DNA of 37,709 bases from an uncultured Prevotellaceae bacterium (GTDB lineage: Bacteria; Bacteroidota; Bacteroidia; Bacteroidales; Muribaculaceae): the NCBI GenBank assembly GCA_937916085.1, contig CALGGO010000100.1:1-37709 (forward strand), in the 5' to 3' direction. The notes under the pieces are model-generated. The model did no database searches, was not told the origin of the DNA, and saw only the letters and a program-made list of their open reading frames with translations. Position 1 is the first letter of the stretch. The number at the start of each line of letters is the position of its first letter. Below are positions 25,829 to 32,471 of this stretch, in pieces. The translations under genes were made by a program, and so were the position numbers.

Positions 25829-26131
25829 ATGCTACGCACCGAAGTGCTGACTAATCTGTTTGAGAGTGCACACATCGAAGTCGAGGTGCCATACCGCCTC
25901 AATCAGAAAAACTGGGAACCATTCTACAAACCTTTTGCTAAGGTCAGAAAAAGAGTTGAATCCGATTTCTCGCAGTTCACCGACCAGTTCAACATCATGC
26001 GAAACTACGCAAAGCAGCACGTAGGATTCTTCACAAGAATCATCAGTAAAGTGAGCGCATTTACTGTATCACAATATTTAAACTTAATTTACAACAGACC
26101 CATTGGTAAGATCAAGTATGCGCTAGCTTAA
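25829..26131 (+). pseudogene. Transposase C-terminal fragment, IS982-like
   Basis: About 100 residues remain. VEVPYRLNQKNW, then VRKRVESDFSQFTDQFNIMR, NYAKQHVGFFTRI and NRPIGKIKYAL follow the C-terminal plan of IS982-type DDE transposases, with the catalytic Glu probably in the RVESDFSQ segment. An in-frame stop (25811) lies 15 bases before the ATG and no catalytic N-terminal part is found upstream, so this is a remnant. It lies between two lipoprotein genes and ends 37 bases before the next start, replacing the leader that other members of the lipoprotein group share. The family assignment is from memory of the motif and less certain than the transposase call. Confidence 0.65.
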
Positions 26132-26168
26132 TTCCGCCAACGGGTTAATTTTCAAAAACATTTACAAC

Positions 26169-26648
26169 ATGAAGAAAACAGATTTAAAGACTTTGCTTGC
26201 CATCCTGTTGATGGCAGTAATCAGTGTTTCTCTCACCGCCTGTGGCGACGACAAAAACGATGAGCCTGATACAGATTACTCTTCACTAGTTAAGGGTGTC
26301 TGGTGGACTAATGCTGAACTATTCACTGATGACGAAGATGAACCGTGGATAGTCGAGGAGATTAATTTCGCTTCTAGTGGCAAGGTGACCTACATGTACA
26401 CGGTAGATAATATATGGGGGGTCATTGCCGAAGGCAATTACAGCATTGACGGCAACAAAATCACCGCTAGTTACACTAGCGTGAGCGTTTACGATAAGTA
26501 CGGGAACTCTGGCACCGTTGTTGGCTTCACCGACAAAAAGCAAAAGACAGTGACCTACACTATCGTCTCGTGCAATGGCCAGAAACTCGTTATAAAGGAC
26601 GAAAGTCGTGGCATAACTTTAACGTTGACCGACCGCAAGCTTCTGTGA
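26169..26648 (+). CDS. Lipocalin-like lipoprotein of the cassette group
   Basis: 159 residues. The lipoprotein signal peptide MKKTDLKTLLAILLMAVISV then SLTACGDD (Cys25) is clearly related to those at 23597 and 25115, but with several changes. The mature part is a small beta-sheet domain, KGVWWTNAELF ... EGNYSIDGNKITASYTSVSV ... YTIVSCNGQKLVIKDESRG ... LTLTDRKLL, typical of short lipocalin-like lipoproteins in Bacteroidales. Function unknown. Its upstream DNA holds the transposase fragment instead of the common leader. A strong hairpin follows the gene. Confidence 0.75.
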   Translation: MKKTDLKTLLAILLMAVISVSLTACGDDKNDEPDTDYSSLVKGVWWTNAELFTDDEDEPWIVEEINFASSGKVTYMYTVDNIWGVIAEGNYSIDGNKITASYTSVSVYDKYGNSGTVVGFTDKKQKTVTYTIVSCNGQKLVIKDESRGITLTLTDRKLL

Positions 26649-26678
26649 CACTCACAATAGACCGATAACATTTGCTAC

Positions 26679-26726
26679 AGTGGGTGTGTCAAGAAGCAAA
26701 ATGTGAAACATATTGACACACCCACT
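26679..26726. repeat. Perfect 14-bp inverted repeat after the lipocalin-like gene
   Basis: AGTGGGTGTGTCAA (26679-26692) pairs with TTGACACACCCACT (26713-26726) around a 20-base loop. It lies 30 bases after the stop at 26648. It has no T-run, so a Rho-independent role is unlikely; it may stabilise the mRNA end. Confidence 0.6.
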
Positions 26727-26845
26727 TGACGATGAGAACAAACCTCATTGTTACTTTAGCCTTATCAGCGACATTAACTCTTGTGATCACAATATTTACT
26801 CTCTAGAGACTCATCACATTCAACACATTATCAACTCATTAAAAA

Positions 26846-26905
26846 ACGCAACAACATGAAGAAATCTCAATTAAAAAAACGCAACAACATGAAGAAATCT
26901 CAATT
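26846..26905 (+). repeat. 33-bp tandem duplication over a start codon
   Basis: ACGCAACAACATGAAGAAAT at 26846 returns as CGCAACAACATGAAGAAATC 33 bases later (exactly 11 codons). It duplicates the leader end, the ATG and the first codons, giving two usable in-frame starts (26856 and 26889). Confidence 0.75.
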
Positions 26906-27266
26906 GCTTCTCGCCATCCTGATGATAGCGGTAATTAGCGTCACGCTCACCGCCTGCGGCGATGATGATCCAATAGTAGGAACTTGGGTTCATCATGAAG
27001 AAGCTACATATATAGAATATGATCATATATTATGTTTCAAGAGTAATGGCACCGGGTATGAGAGACTTGTAGTCTCATCTGATGAGCTTGGTCAAGAAGA
27101 AAAGCAATTTGATTTTACCTACTAAATTAGCGGTAATGAAATCACTATTGTCTTTGATGATGAAATAATCACGCAAATGTTTATAATAAGTGGTGACGGG
27201 AAGAAATTGACACTCTACAACTTGGAAGATGGTGGCGACTCTGCCACCACCTACACAAAAAAGTAA
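26856..27266 (+). pseudogene. Lipocalin-like lipoprotein of the cassette group, with in-frame stop
   Basis: The signal peptide from the second ATG (26889) is normal: MKKSQLLLAILMIAVISVTL then TACGDDD (Cys23). The first ATG (26856) comes from a tandem duplication and would put KKSQLKKRNN in front. The short lipocalin-like domain (DPIVGTWVHHEEATYIEYD) reaches FDFTY and then a TAA (27123-27125). Beyond it the same frame continues with fitting sequence, ISGNEITIVFDDE ... ISGDGKKLTLYNLED ... TYTKK, to a second stop at 27264-27266. A complete family member would thus be about 125 residues. This is a single nonsense change in an otherwise preserved frame, so a recent loss, or readthrough; sequencing error is also possible. 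Confidence 0.75.
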
Positions 27267-27267
27267 C

Positions 27268-27458
27268 ACATCAAAGCGACGGTTCTTTTGATGTAAAATA
27301 GCGTTTTCTTTGACGCAAGAAACGCAAGAACATTTCAATTTAGTCGGAATGTCGAAAAAAAAATCGACATTCCGACTATTTTCGTGACAATCAACCACCA
27401 AATCAGGTAGGTTTAAGCACACGAATTAAACTAATTTCAACGAATTTTATTTAATTGA
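27268..27458. repeat. Large intergenic repeat, copy A, with 15-bp hairpin
   Basis: This 191-bp block begins 2 bases after the lipoprotein frame and recurs as copy B at 30890-31168. Its core is a perfect hairpin, TAGTCGGAATGTCGA (27341-27355), eight A, TCGACATTCCGACTA (27364-27378). It ends in CACACGAATTAAAC and ACGAATTTTATTTAATTGA. No reading frame is preserved between the copies. Confidence 0.8.
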
Positions 27459-28082
27459 TATTCAATTAGTTTTTAATCGTCTTTAATCGTTTGAATATTT
27501 GAATCAGCACAAAATGCCACTTTTTAAAGTGCACTCATGATTATTTGGCTACAAAATTACGTTTTTTTGGTTAGGGCAAAATTGATTCTGATTTTTTTAG
27601 TCGATTTGCAAAACACTGTGTCTAATGTTGATAGCTAACGAGCATCGAAGATGCTGAATTCTGCTAAAGTATCCCCTCTAAGATGGAGGGAGTAAGTGGG
27701 AGTATGATAATCGCAACATATTCAGAATAGGTTTATTGCCATCCCTTTAGTGGCTGTCATGCTTCTCCGTCCATTGGGCACCTGCTCTTTCAGCGTCAAT
27801 GGGCTGCACAGCATAAGTCAAGTAAACTTGACATTCTGCATTCGGTTTGCGCCATTGGTCTATCTTGATTGACCCACCGGCACCACAAAGCCGGTGGGCT
27901 TTCTTTGGTCTTTTAACGCAACCTGCGGACAAATCTGCAACTGTTGAATAAAGGTTATAAAAGGTTATAGAAATTCCTTTTTTCTGGAATTTTATTTTGT
28001 GGTTTAATTTTATAATTGTAATTTTGTAATGTGAATGTGAAATAACGATTTTCGACCGATAAAATTAATTATTGTTTTTAAA
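27459..28082. other. Gene-poor AT-rich stretch before the IS5-family element
   Basis: No convincing gene. A 61-codon minus-strand frame (27747-27932) has no recognisable protein and overlaps a terminator stem. A half copy of the TGTTGCG palindrome (TCGCAACATA) is at 27711-27720. The last 4 bases, TAAA (28079-28082), are the left target duplication of the IS. Probably decayed DNA between mobile elements. Confidence 0.5.
27873..27906 (+). terminator. Intrinsic terminator in gene-poor region
   Basis: The perfect 9-bp GC-rich stem CCCACCGGC (27873-27881) / GCCGGTGGG (27890-27898) has an 8-base loop and is followed by CTTTCTTT. No gene directly upstream on this strand ends here, so the terminated transcript is unknown. 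Confidence 0.65.
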
Positions 28083-28241
28083 GGTGGGTTCTATAAATAC
28101 GTTTTTTGAGCCGCATTGAGGGCAGAACCCTGTTTTGACCCTCTGATGAGGCCCATGATATATGTTGCAAATTTACGGTTTTTATTTCAATTCACAATTA
28201 CCCCCCCTATTTTTAACACTCATTAACCTGAATGGGCGCAG

Positions 28242-29366
28242 TTATCCCACGACTGCGGCATTTTTGGGCTTGATCCACTCGACGTGATAGCGCACAATCT
28301 GGGTGAAGCGGCACATGTTGTAAACAAGGTTGGTCAGTGCCACGTTGGCCGCCGCCCTGACAAGGCCGATGCCCCTGAACACCAGCCCGCCCATGGTCTG
28401 CTCCATGAAGCCGAACACGTGCTCGATGCGGCAACGCACCTTTGACTTGGCGCGGTTGCCCTGACGCTGCTCCTCGGTGAGGGGACGTTCCCTGTAGGGC
28501 CGCTCGCACACGACCGGGTTGACCTGCTTTTCCCTCAGCTCCTGCTCCTGCCCGGCATAGCCCGAGTCGAGCCACACGTCCTCGTGCCTGTCGCTCCCGT
28601 CGATGAGCGAGGCGCAACGCTGCGAGTCGTGGACATTGGCCGCAGTGGTGTCGTAACCGTGTATGAGCTTGGTCTTGCGGCACACCTTGGCGTGGTTCTT
28701 GTAGCCGTAGTAGCTTTCGCCGCGCTTCTTGGTCCAGCGTGCGTCGGTGTCCTTGTGGCGGCGCTTGTTTGCCTTGCGCTTCTTCTCGCGCTCGGTGTCG
28801 CCAGGCTCTTCCTGCCATAAGCTGCCGCCATCGCCGCGCTTGATGGCCGCGTTCTCGGAACGGCTGTTGCGCTGACGCGGGGCGACTACGAAGCTCGCGT
28901 CGATTATCTTGCCCTCGTTCACTATCAGGCCTTTCGCGTCAAGATAGGCGTTGAACTGCTTGAACAGCCGGTCGAACGTCCCGTCCTGCGACAACATCTC
29001 CTTGTACTTCCACACCGTCTTCTCATCGGGAACATCGTCCACCGTGACGATGCCGAGAAATTCGCGGAAGCTCGTGCGGTCCTTTATCTGATACTCTATC
29101 TGGTGGTCGCCCAAGCCGTATAGGCGCTGCAGGAACATCACCTTGAACATCAGCACCGGGTCTATCGGCTTGCGGCCGGCGTTGCTCTTTCGGTTCACGT
29201 TCTCGAACACGGGCTCAAGTATCGCACGGAACTGCTCGAAGTCCAGCAGCTCCTTCAAAATCTCAAGAGGATTGCCCATCTTCTCAAGCGATTCAAGTGT
29301 CATCTCGCGCTCAAATAGAACTGGAGACACCTTGTTCTGGCGGTATTTTTTCGGTTTCTTGCTCAT
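28242..29366 (-). CDS. IS5-family transposase
   Basis: 374 residues from ATG 29366 (MSKKPKKYRQNKVSP); a TTG nine bases upstream (29375) is a less likely start. The DDE core is visible: first Asp in KIIDASFVVAPRQRN, second Asp in DVWLDSGYAGQE, and Glu in VRCRIEHVFGFMEQTM, with the Y..R.K-like spacing of IS5/IS4-type enzymes (CRIEHVFG is characteristic). The N-terminal region (SNAGRKPIDPVLMFKVMFLQ) is the usual DUF772 domain. All motifs are intact, so the enzyme is probably active. GC content is clearly higher than in the flanking DNA. The long overlapping frame 28213-28818 on the same strand is a shadow. Confidence 0.92.
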   Translation of the reverse strand: MSKKPKKYRQNKVSPVLFEREMTLESLEKMGNPLEILKELLDFEQFRAILEPVFENVNRKSNAGRKPIDPVLMFKVMFLQRLYGLGDHQIEYQIKDRTSFREFLGIVTVDDVPDEKTVWKYKEMLSQDGTFDRLFKQFNAYLDAKGLIVNEGKIIDASFVVAPRQRNSRSENAAIKRGDGGSLWQEEPGDTEREKKRKANKRRHKDTDARWTKKRGESYYGYKNHAKVCRKTKLIHGYDTTAANVHDSQRCASLIDGSDRHEDVWLDSGYAGQEQELREKQVNPVVCERPYRERPLTEEQRQGNRAKSKVRCRIEHVFGFMEQTMGGLVFRGIGLVRAAANVALTNLVYNMCRFTQIVRYHVEWIKPKNAAVVG

Positions 29367-29381
29367 TGGCTTCAATTTGCT

Positions 29382-29414
29382 GCAAATTTACGAATTATTT
29401 TCCTGACTGCCAAA
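29382..29414 (-). promoter_or_regulatory. Transposase promoter
   Basis: On the minus strand, TTTG (29411-29414), 20 bases, TAAATTTGC (29382-29390), ending 15 bases before ATG 29366. A full match to the Bacteroidota consensus, inside the IS. Confidence 0.75.
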
Positions 29415-29450
29415 TGTTTAATTTATAGAAGACCCCTAAATAAAATACCA

Positions 29451-30587
29451 ATGAAAAAAATCACCTTATTTACAATCGCGTCACTACTGTGTGTATTGGC
29501 CTTTGGACAAAATTCCAAGCAGGTTTTGAGAAATGACATTCATTTTGGAAAACATCAAACTGGTTTAAAAGTGCGAGTTGTTGACCGCATTGTTTCGGAG
29601 CAAGCAATCAATGCACCCGCCGACCTTGTGAGTGAGACATATAACCTTACAGCCTACGACAACTACTTTGAGGAGTATATTTCACCTCGAGAGGTACAAG
29701 TGGGGCGCTATGGCGAGAATGAGGTATATATTCAGGGGTTGAGCGAATTCATGCCTCAGGCATGGGTGAAAGGTACTATCGATGCCAACAACGTAGTTAC
29801 GGTTCCCGCTACATTGCTGGGCATTATGGAGAGTTTTTACGACATCGAAATAAGTTGTCAACCCACTACATTCGTCTATGACCCTGATGCCGAAAAGTAC
29901 ACCGCCGAAGAGTTCAGTACCGTTGACCAAGATGAATATCCATGGGATATGCTATCAAACTTAGTGTTGACAAAGATTACAGAAGTGGCAGCTACACCTG
30001 CCGACCCATCGGTAGCCGACTTCGTGTTCATTGCCTATGTGGAAGAAGATGGCACACCTGTGTATGCAACCTATCCTTATGTGAGTTTTTCGATTCCAGT
30101 AGAAGATGTAGATGGCAACCCTCTGTCACAATCCAAACTGAGCTATGTCATTTATATCGAAGATGCCGAAGGTCAGCAGCATGAGTTGACACTTACCACC
30201 GACCTTTATACTAACCTGACAGAGGATATTACCGAGATCCCCTATAATTTCACCGACAAGTGGGATATCCTAGCTTGTGGTTTAAGTGTTTATCTGAATC
30301 AGGGTTCTGATGAGATTATGTCTTGGAAGAAGATAGGAGTGCAAAGCATCTACCGCGGCATGGGTGAGGAGCGTCGCTCTAATATAGGCTGGTTCAACAT
30401 CCAAGAGTATCTTGCAGAATTTGGCCTGAACACAGGCATTAGTGACATTGAGGTTTCCAACGACAAGTCAGCAACCTATTTTGACCTTCAGGGCCGTGTT
30501 GCCGACAAGAGCCAGAAGGGAATACTTATCATGCAGACTCGTGATGTTAAAGGCAACCTGAAATCCACAAAAGTACTACGCAAGTAA
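29451..30587 (+). CDS. Secreted protein with T9SS-like tail, unrecognised body
   Basis: 378 residues. The signal peptide MKKITLFTIASLLCVLAFGQ is clear. The body has repeated beta-strand-rich units (YNLTAYDNYFEEYISPREVQ; VKGTIDANNVVTVPATLLGI; FVFIAYVEEDGTPVYATYPY) and resembles the uncharacterised secreted proteins of gut Bacteroidales that carry a Por-type tail. The tail, with YFDLQGRVADKSQKGILIMQ and TKVLRK, fits a T9SS sorting domain, so it is probably surface-exposed. No enzyme motif was found. The IS5-family element ends 14 bases before the ATG, so the native promoter has been displaced; expression may be lost or depend on the IS. Confidence 0.78.
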   Translation: MKKITLFTIASLLCVLAFGQNSKQVLRNDIHFGKHQTGLKVRVVDRIVSEQAINAPADLVSETYNLTAYDNYFEEYISPREVQVGRYGENEVYIQGLSEFMPQAWVKGTIDANNVVTVPATLLGIMESFYDIEISCQPTTFVYDPDAEKYTAEEFSTVDQDEYPWDMLSNLVLTKITEVAATPADPSVADFVFIAYVEEDGTPVYATYPYVSFSIPVEDVDGNPLSQSKLSYVIYIEDAEGQQHELTLTTDLYTNLTEDITEIPYNFTDKWDILACGLSVYLNQGSDEIMSWKKIGVQSIYRGMGEERRSNIGWFNIQEYLAEFGLNTGISDIEVSNDKSATYFDLQGRVADKSQKGILIMQTRDVKGNLKSTKVLRK

Positions 30588-30604
30588 AATCGAGTAGGTT
30601 GGGG

Positions 30605-30725
30605 GGAGACTTGCGGCGCAAGCTGCATGACTGGGGGGGCGTCGCCCGGCGATGCCGACGCCATCATCGCCCGCCTCAAGCGGGAACGCTCCCTCTTCAC
30701 CCTCGCCGCCGCCCAGCTGGAATAA
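30605..30725 (+). pseudogene. Fused recX-comF remnant with frameshift
   Basis: The DNA encodes GDLRRKLHDWG, then in the +1 frame SPGDADAIIARLKRER, both clearly the RecX segment GDLRKKLHSWGLSPSDADSV. It continues without a break as SLFTLAAAQLE and TAA, which is exactly the C-terminus of the ComF-family protein at 19118. Seven G in a row (30643-30649) explain the frameshift, since six would keep the frame. So an internal part of recX is joined to the last 11 codons of a comF homologue, with about 1 kb lost between. Sequence differs from the intact pair at many third positions, so it is not a recent local copy. No function is expected. Confidence 0.8.
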
Positions 30726-30854
30726 CTTTCCTCAATGCATATTTAGCCACATTCAACACAGCTATTATTAAAACAACCATAACAACATAAACACAACAAC
30801 CACAACTTTTTGGATTAAATACTCACTATCGCGGTAGATGGCATTGCAGTTCAA

Positions 30855-30898
30855 AGTACATCAAAGCACATCAAGGAACATCAAAGAAAACATCAAAA
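30855..30898 (+). repeat. ACATCAAAG tandem repeat
   Basis: Five imperfect copies of a 10-11 base unit, CAAAGTACAT / CAAAGCACAT / CAAGGAACAT / CAAAGAAAACAT, lead into copy B of the large intergenic repeat. Non-coding. Confidence 0.6.
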
Positions 30899-31168
30899 GG
30901 ACGGCTTTTTTGATGTAAAATAGCTTTTCCTTTGACGTAAGAAAAGCAAAAATAATTCAATTTAGTCGGAATGTCGAAAAAAAATCGACATTCCGACTAT
31001 TTTCGTGACAATCAACCGCCAAATCAGGTAGGTTTAAGCACACGAATTAAACGAATATAAATCCTGATGACCGATTCGGGTTAAACTAAGAAAAACTCCT
31101 ATAGTGAGTCCACTTTAAAAAATAAAAGCACACGAATTAAACTAATTTCAACGAATTTTATTTAATTG
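30890..31168. repeat. Large intergenic repeat, copy B
   Basis: Matches copy A (27268-27458) with few changes. The hairpin TAGTCGGAATGTCGA (30963-30977) / TCGACATTCCGACTA (30985-30999) is identical except that the loop has seven A instead of eight. About 92 extra bases (31047-31136), bounded by two copies of CACACGAATTAAAC, are absent in copy A. Copy A looks like the product of a deletion between those direct repeats, or B of an insertion. Confidence 0.8.
31067..31085 (+). repeat. Motif ATGACCGATTCGGGTTAAA, copy 2
   Basis: Identical to 20673-20691. Here it lies inside the part of copy B that copy A lacks. Confidence 0.6.
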
Positions 31169-31208
31169 AAGATCAACAAAATGTAATTCGTTTTAATTCG
31201 TGTGATTT
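31129..31208. repeat. Inverted CACACGAATTAAA repeat
   Basis: CACACGAATTAAA (about 31129-31141) faces its complement TTTAATTCGTGTG (about 31191-31204), forming a 13-bp stem that ends next to the SRPBCC gene's stop codon. It might serve as a bidirectional transcription barrier; no T-run is present. Confidence 0.5.
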
Positions 31209-31233
31209 CACTTTTTCAAATAGAGTCAGTGAT

Positions 31234-31671
31234 TTACATCTCTCCGTAGGGGAGTTTGGCGATAACTTCGCCCATTTTTTGCGCGCCTTCGGTGAGTTTG
31301 CCGCCTACCATCGCCCGTAGCATCAGGGGGAGTTCGATGTTTATCTCGGCTATGGCTGCTGTGTGCTCTTCATCGATGGATTCGAGGTTCACCGTCAGTC
31401 CGAAGGGTACCGGCGATGACTGTGCCACATATTTCACCAAATTAGGTGCTACACTCTCGCTCACGCTGAGTTTCACAGCTCCCATGGGCGAGTTGATGCT
31501 GATGCCGTCCTCCTCAAATTTCAAATTATCAAGATGCTGTCGCGCCTCGTCGGAAATGCGGTCCATGTTTTTCTCCATCTGCTCCTTAAACATGGAAGGG
31601 TTGCTCAACTTGCTGTAAATTAATTCAATGTTATGGTCAATAACTACTTTGTCGCTTTTGTAGGTTTCCAT
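31234..31671 (-). CDS. SRPBCC-fold protein
   Basis: 145 residues. The sequence METYKSDKVVIDHNIELIYS, then SNPSMFKEQMEK, KLSVSESVAPNLVKYVAQSS and LTVNLESID, ending PLMLRAMVGGKLTEGAQKMG, follows the START/polyketide-cyclase-like (SRPBCC) plan: an N-terminal strand and helix, a curved sheet and a long C-terminal helix. No catalytic residue set can be named. It is the second gene after pyrE on the minus strand, 34 bases behind it, so the two are probably co-transcribed, a pairing I recognise as common in Bacteroidales. Ligand unknown. Confidence 0.75.
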   Translation of the reverse strand: METYKSDKVVIDHNIELIYSKLSNPSMFKEQMEKNMDRISDEARQHLDNLKFEEDGISINSPMGAVKLSVSESVAPNLVKYVAQSSPVPFGLTVNLESIDEEHTAAIAEINIELPLMLRAMVGGKLTEGAQKMGEVIAKLPYGEM

Positions 31672-31705
31672 TTTTTGTTGTGAATAGTGATTGTATTATA
31701 TTTTT

Positions 31706-32362
31706 TTAATCCCCAATCGTCTCGTAGCGCTCAGGAGTCCAGCTTTCGGGGTCATCGTGCCACAGCTCTAGGGTATCGACATCCTCGTCTTTGATGTACT
31801 GCGTAGCCAGTGCCGCCTCTATCATGGCGTGATAGTTGGTGAGGGCGATGAGCTTCAGGCCCTCTTCCTTAAAGGTGGCAATCGCCTGCTCGAAATCGTA
31901 GGTGAACATCGCCACCATCCCCATCACGTCGCCGCCGGCAAGCTGCATCTCGTGGAGCGCCTTGATGGCATTAGAGCCAGTAGAGACGAGGTCTTCGATA
32001 AGCACCACCTTCTGCCCCGGCTCGAAATTGCCCTCGATGAGGTTCTCCAGACCATGATCCTTAGGCACGTCGCGCACATAGACGAACGGCAGTCCCAGCG
32101 TGTCGGCAACCAGAGCACCCATCGCTATAGAGCCCATCGCCACACTCGCCACCACCTCGGCTTCGGGGAAATGTTCAAGTATGAGCCTTGAAAGCTCCAC
32201 CTTTACCAACCGTCGCATATCGGGGTAAGACAGCACTATTTTGTTGTCGTTATAGATTGGCGCGTTCCAGCCGTTGCCCCACACAAAGGGTTGGTCGGGC
32301 TGGAGCATGATAGCGTTTATCTTCAGCAATTTCTTTGCCAGTGTCAAATCTAAACTGTCCAT
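31706..32362 (-). CDS. pyrE: Orotate phosphoribosyltransferase
   Basis: 218 residues. It joins orotate and PRPP to give orotidine monophosphate in pyrimidine synthesis. The PRPP-binding motif VVLIEDLVSTGSNAIKAL is complete, and the flexible-loop lysine region (FVYVRDVPKDHGLENLIEG) and the N-terminal PFVWGNGWNAPIYNDNK match type I PyrE proteins. Length is usual for Bacteroidales PyrE. It reads divergently from the DUF5715 gene with a 109-base shared control region, and probably drives the SRPBCC gene downstream. Confidence 0.93.
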   Translation of the reverse strand: MDSLDLTLAKKLLKINAIMLQPDQPFVWGNGWNAPIYNDNKIVLSYPDMRRLVKVELSRLILEHFPEAEVVASVAMGSIAMGALVADTLGLPFVYVRDVPKDHGLENLIEGNFEPGQKVVLIEDLVSTGSNAIKALHEMQLAGGDVMGMVAMFTYDFEQAIATFKEEGLKLIALTNYHAMIEAALATQYIKDEDVDTLELWHDDPESWTPERYETIGD

Positions 32363-32388
32363 TATAATCTACGTTATGAAATTTTGCA

Positions 32389-32396
32389 CAAAAATA
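32389..32396 (-). promoter_or_regulatory. Probable -7 box of pyrE
   Basis: On the minus strand, TATTTTTG lies 26 bases before the ATG at 32362. A -33 TTTG at exactly 20 bases is not clear. In the same divergent region CACATAA (about 32413) and TTATGTG (about 32436) form an inverted repeat that could be an operator. Confidence 0.4.
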
Positions 32397-32458
32397 TAAA
32401 AATAACCCCAACACATAAAATAATTCGTCACAAATTATGTGTTTTTATCCATTTTTTG

Positions 32459-32467
32459 TAATTTTGC
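32459..32467 (+). promoter_or_regulatory. -7 box directly before the DUF5715 gene
   Basis: TAATTTTGC, ending 4 bases before ATG 32472, matches TAnnTTTGC. The transcript would start at or very near the start codon, which also excludes the longer frame that starts at 32439. Confidence 0.6.
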
Positions 32468-32471
32468 AGTG

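Larger units (their letters stand above)
28083..29436 (-). mobile_element. IS5-family insertion sequence, complete
   Basis: 1354 bp. The left end GGTGGGTTCTATAAAT (28083-28098) and the complement of the right end, GGGGTCTTCTATAAAT, agree at 13 of 16 positions. TAAA occurs on both outer flanks (28079-28082 and 29437-29440), a 4-bp target duplication. One transposase gene on the minus strand fills the element, with its own promoter just inside the right end. The end sequences match the MITE at 17713. The element sits 14 bases before the start of the secreted-protein gene at 29451. Confidence 0.82.

Noticed and set aside
27747..27932. 61-codon minus-strand frame in the gap before the IS
   Set aside because: No recognisable family or promoter, and the frame crosses a strong terminator stem of the other strand; kept only as a note.
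28163..28171. Outward minus-strand -7 box (TAAATTTGC) near the left IS end
   Set aside because: The box matches, but there is no clear TTTG 20 bases upstream and no gene lies downstream for several hundred bases, so a promoter role is not supported.
28213..28818. 201-codon open frame on the minus strand within the IS5-family transposase
   Set aside because: It is a shifted frame of the GC-rich transposase gene; its Arg/Ala/Gly-rich translation has no domain, and the true frame has all DDE motifs.
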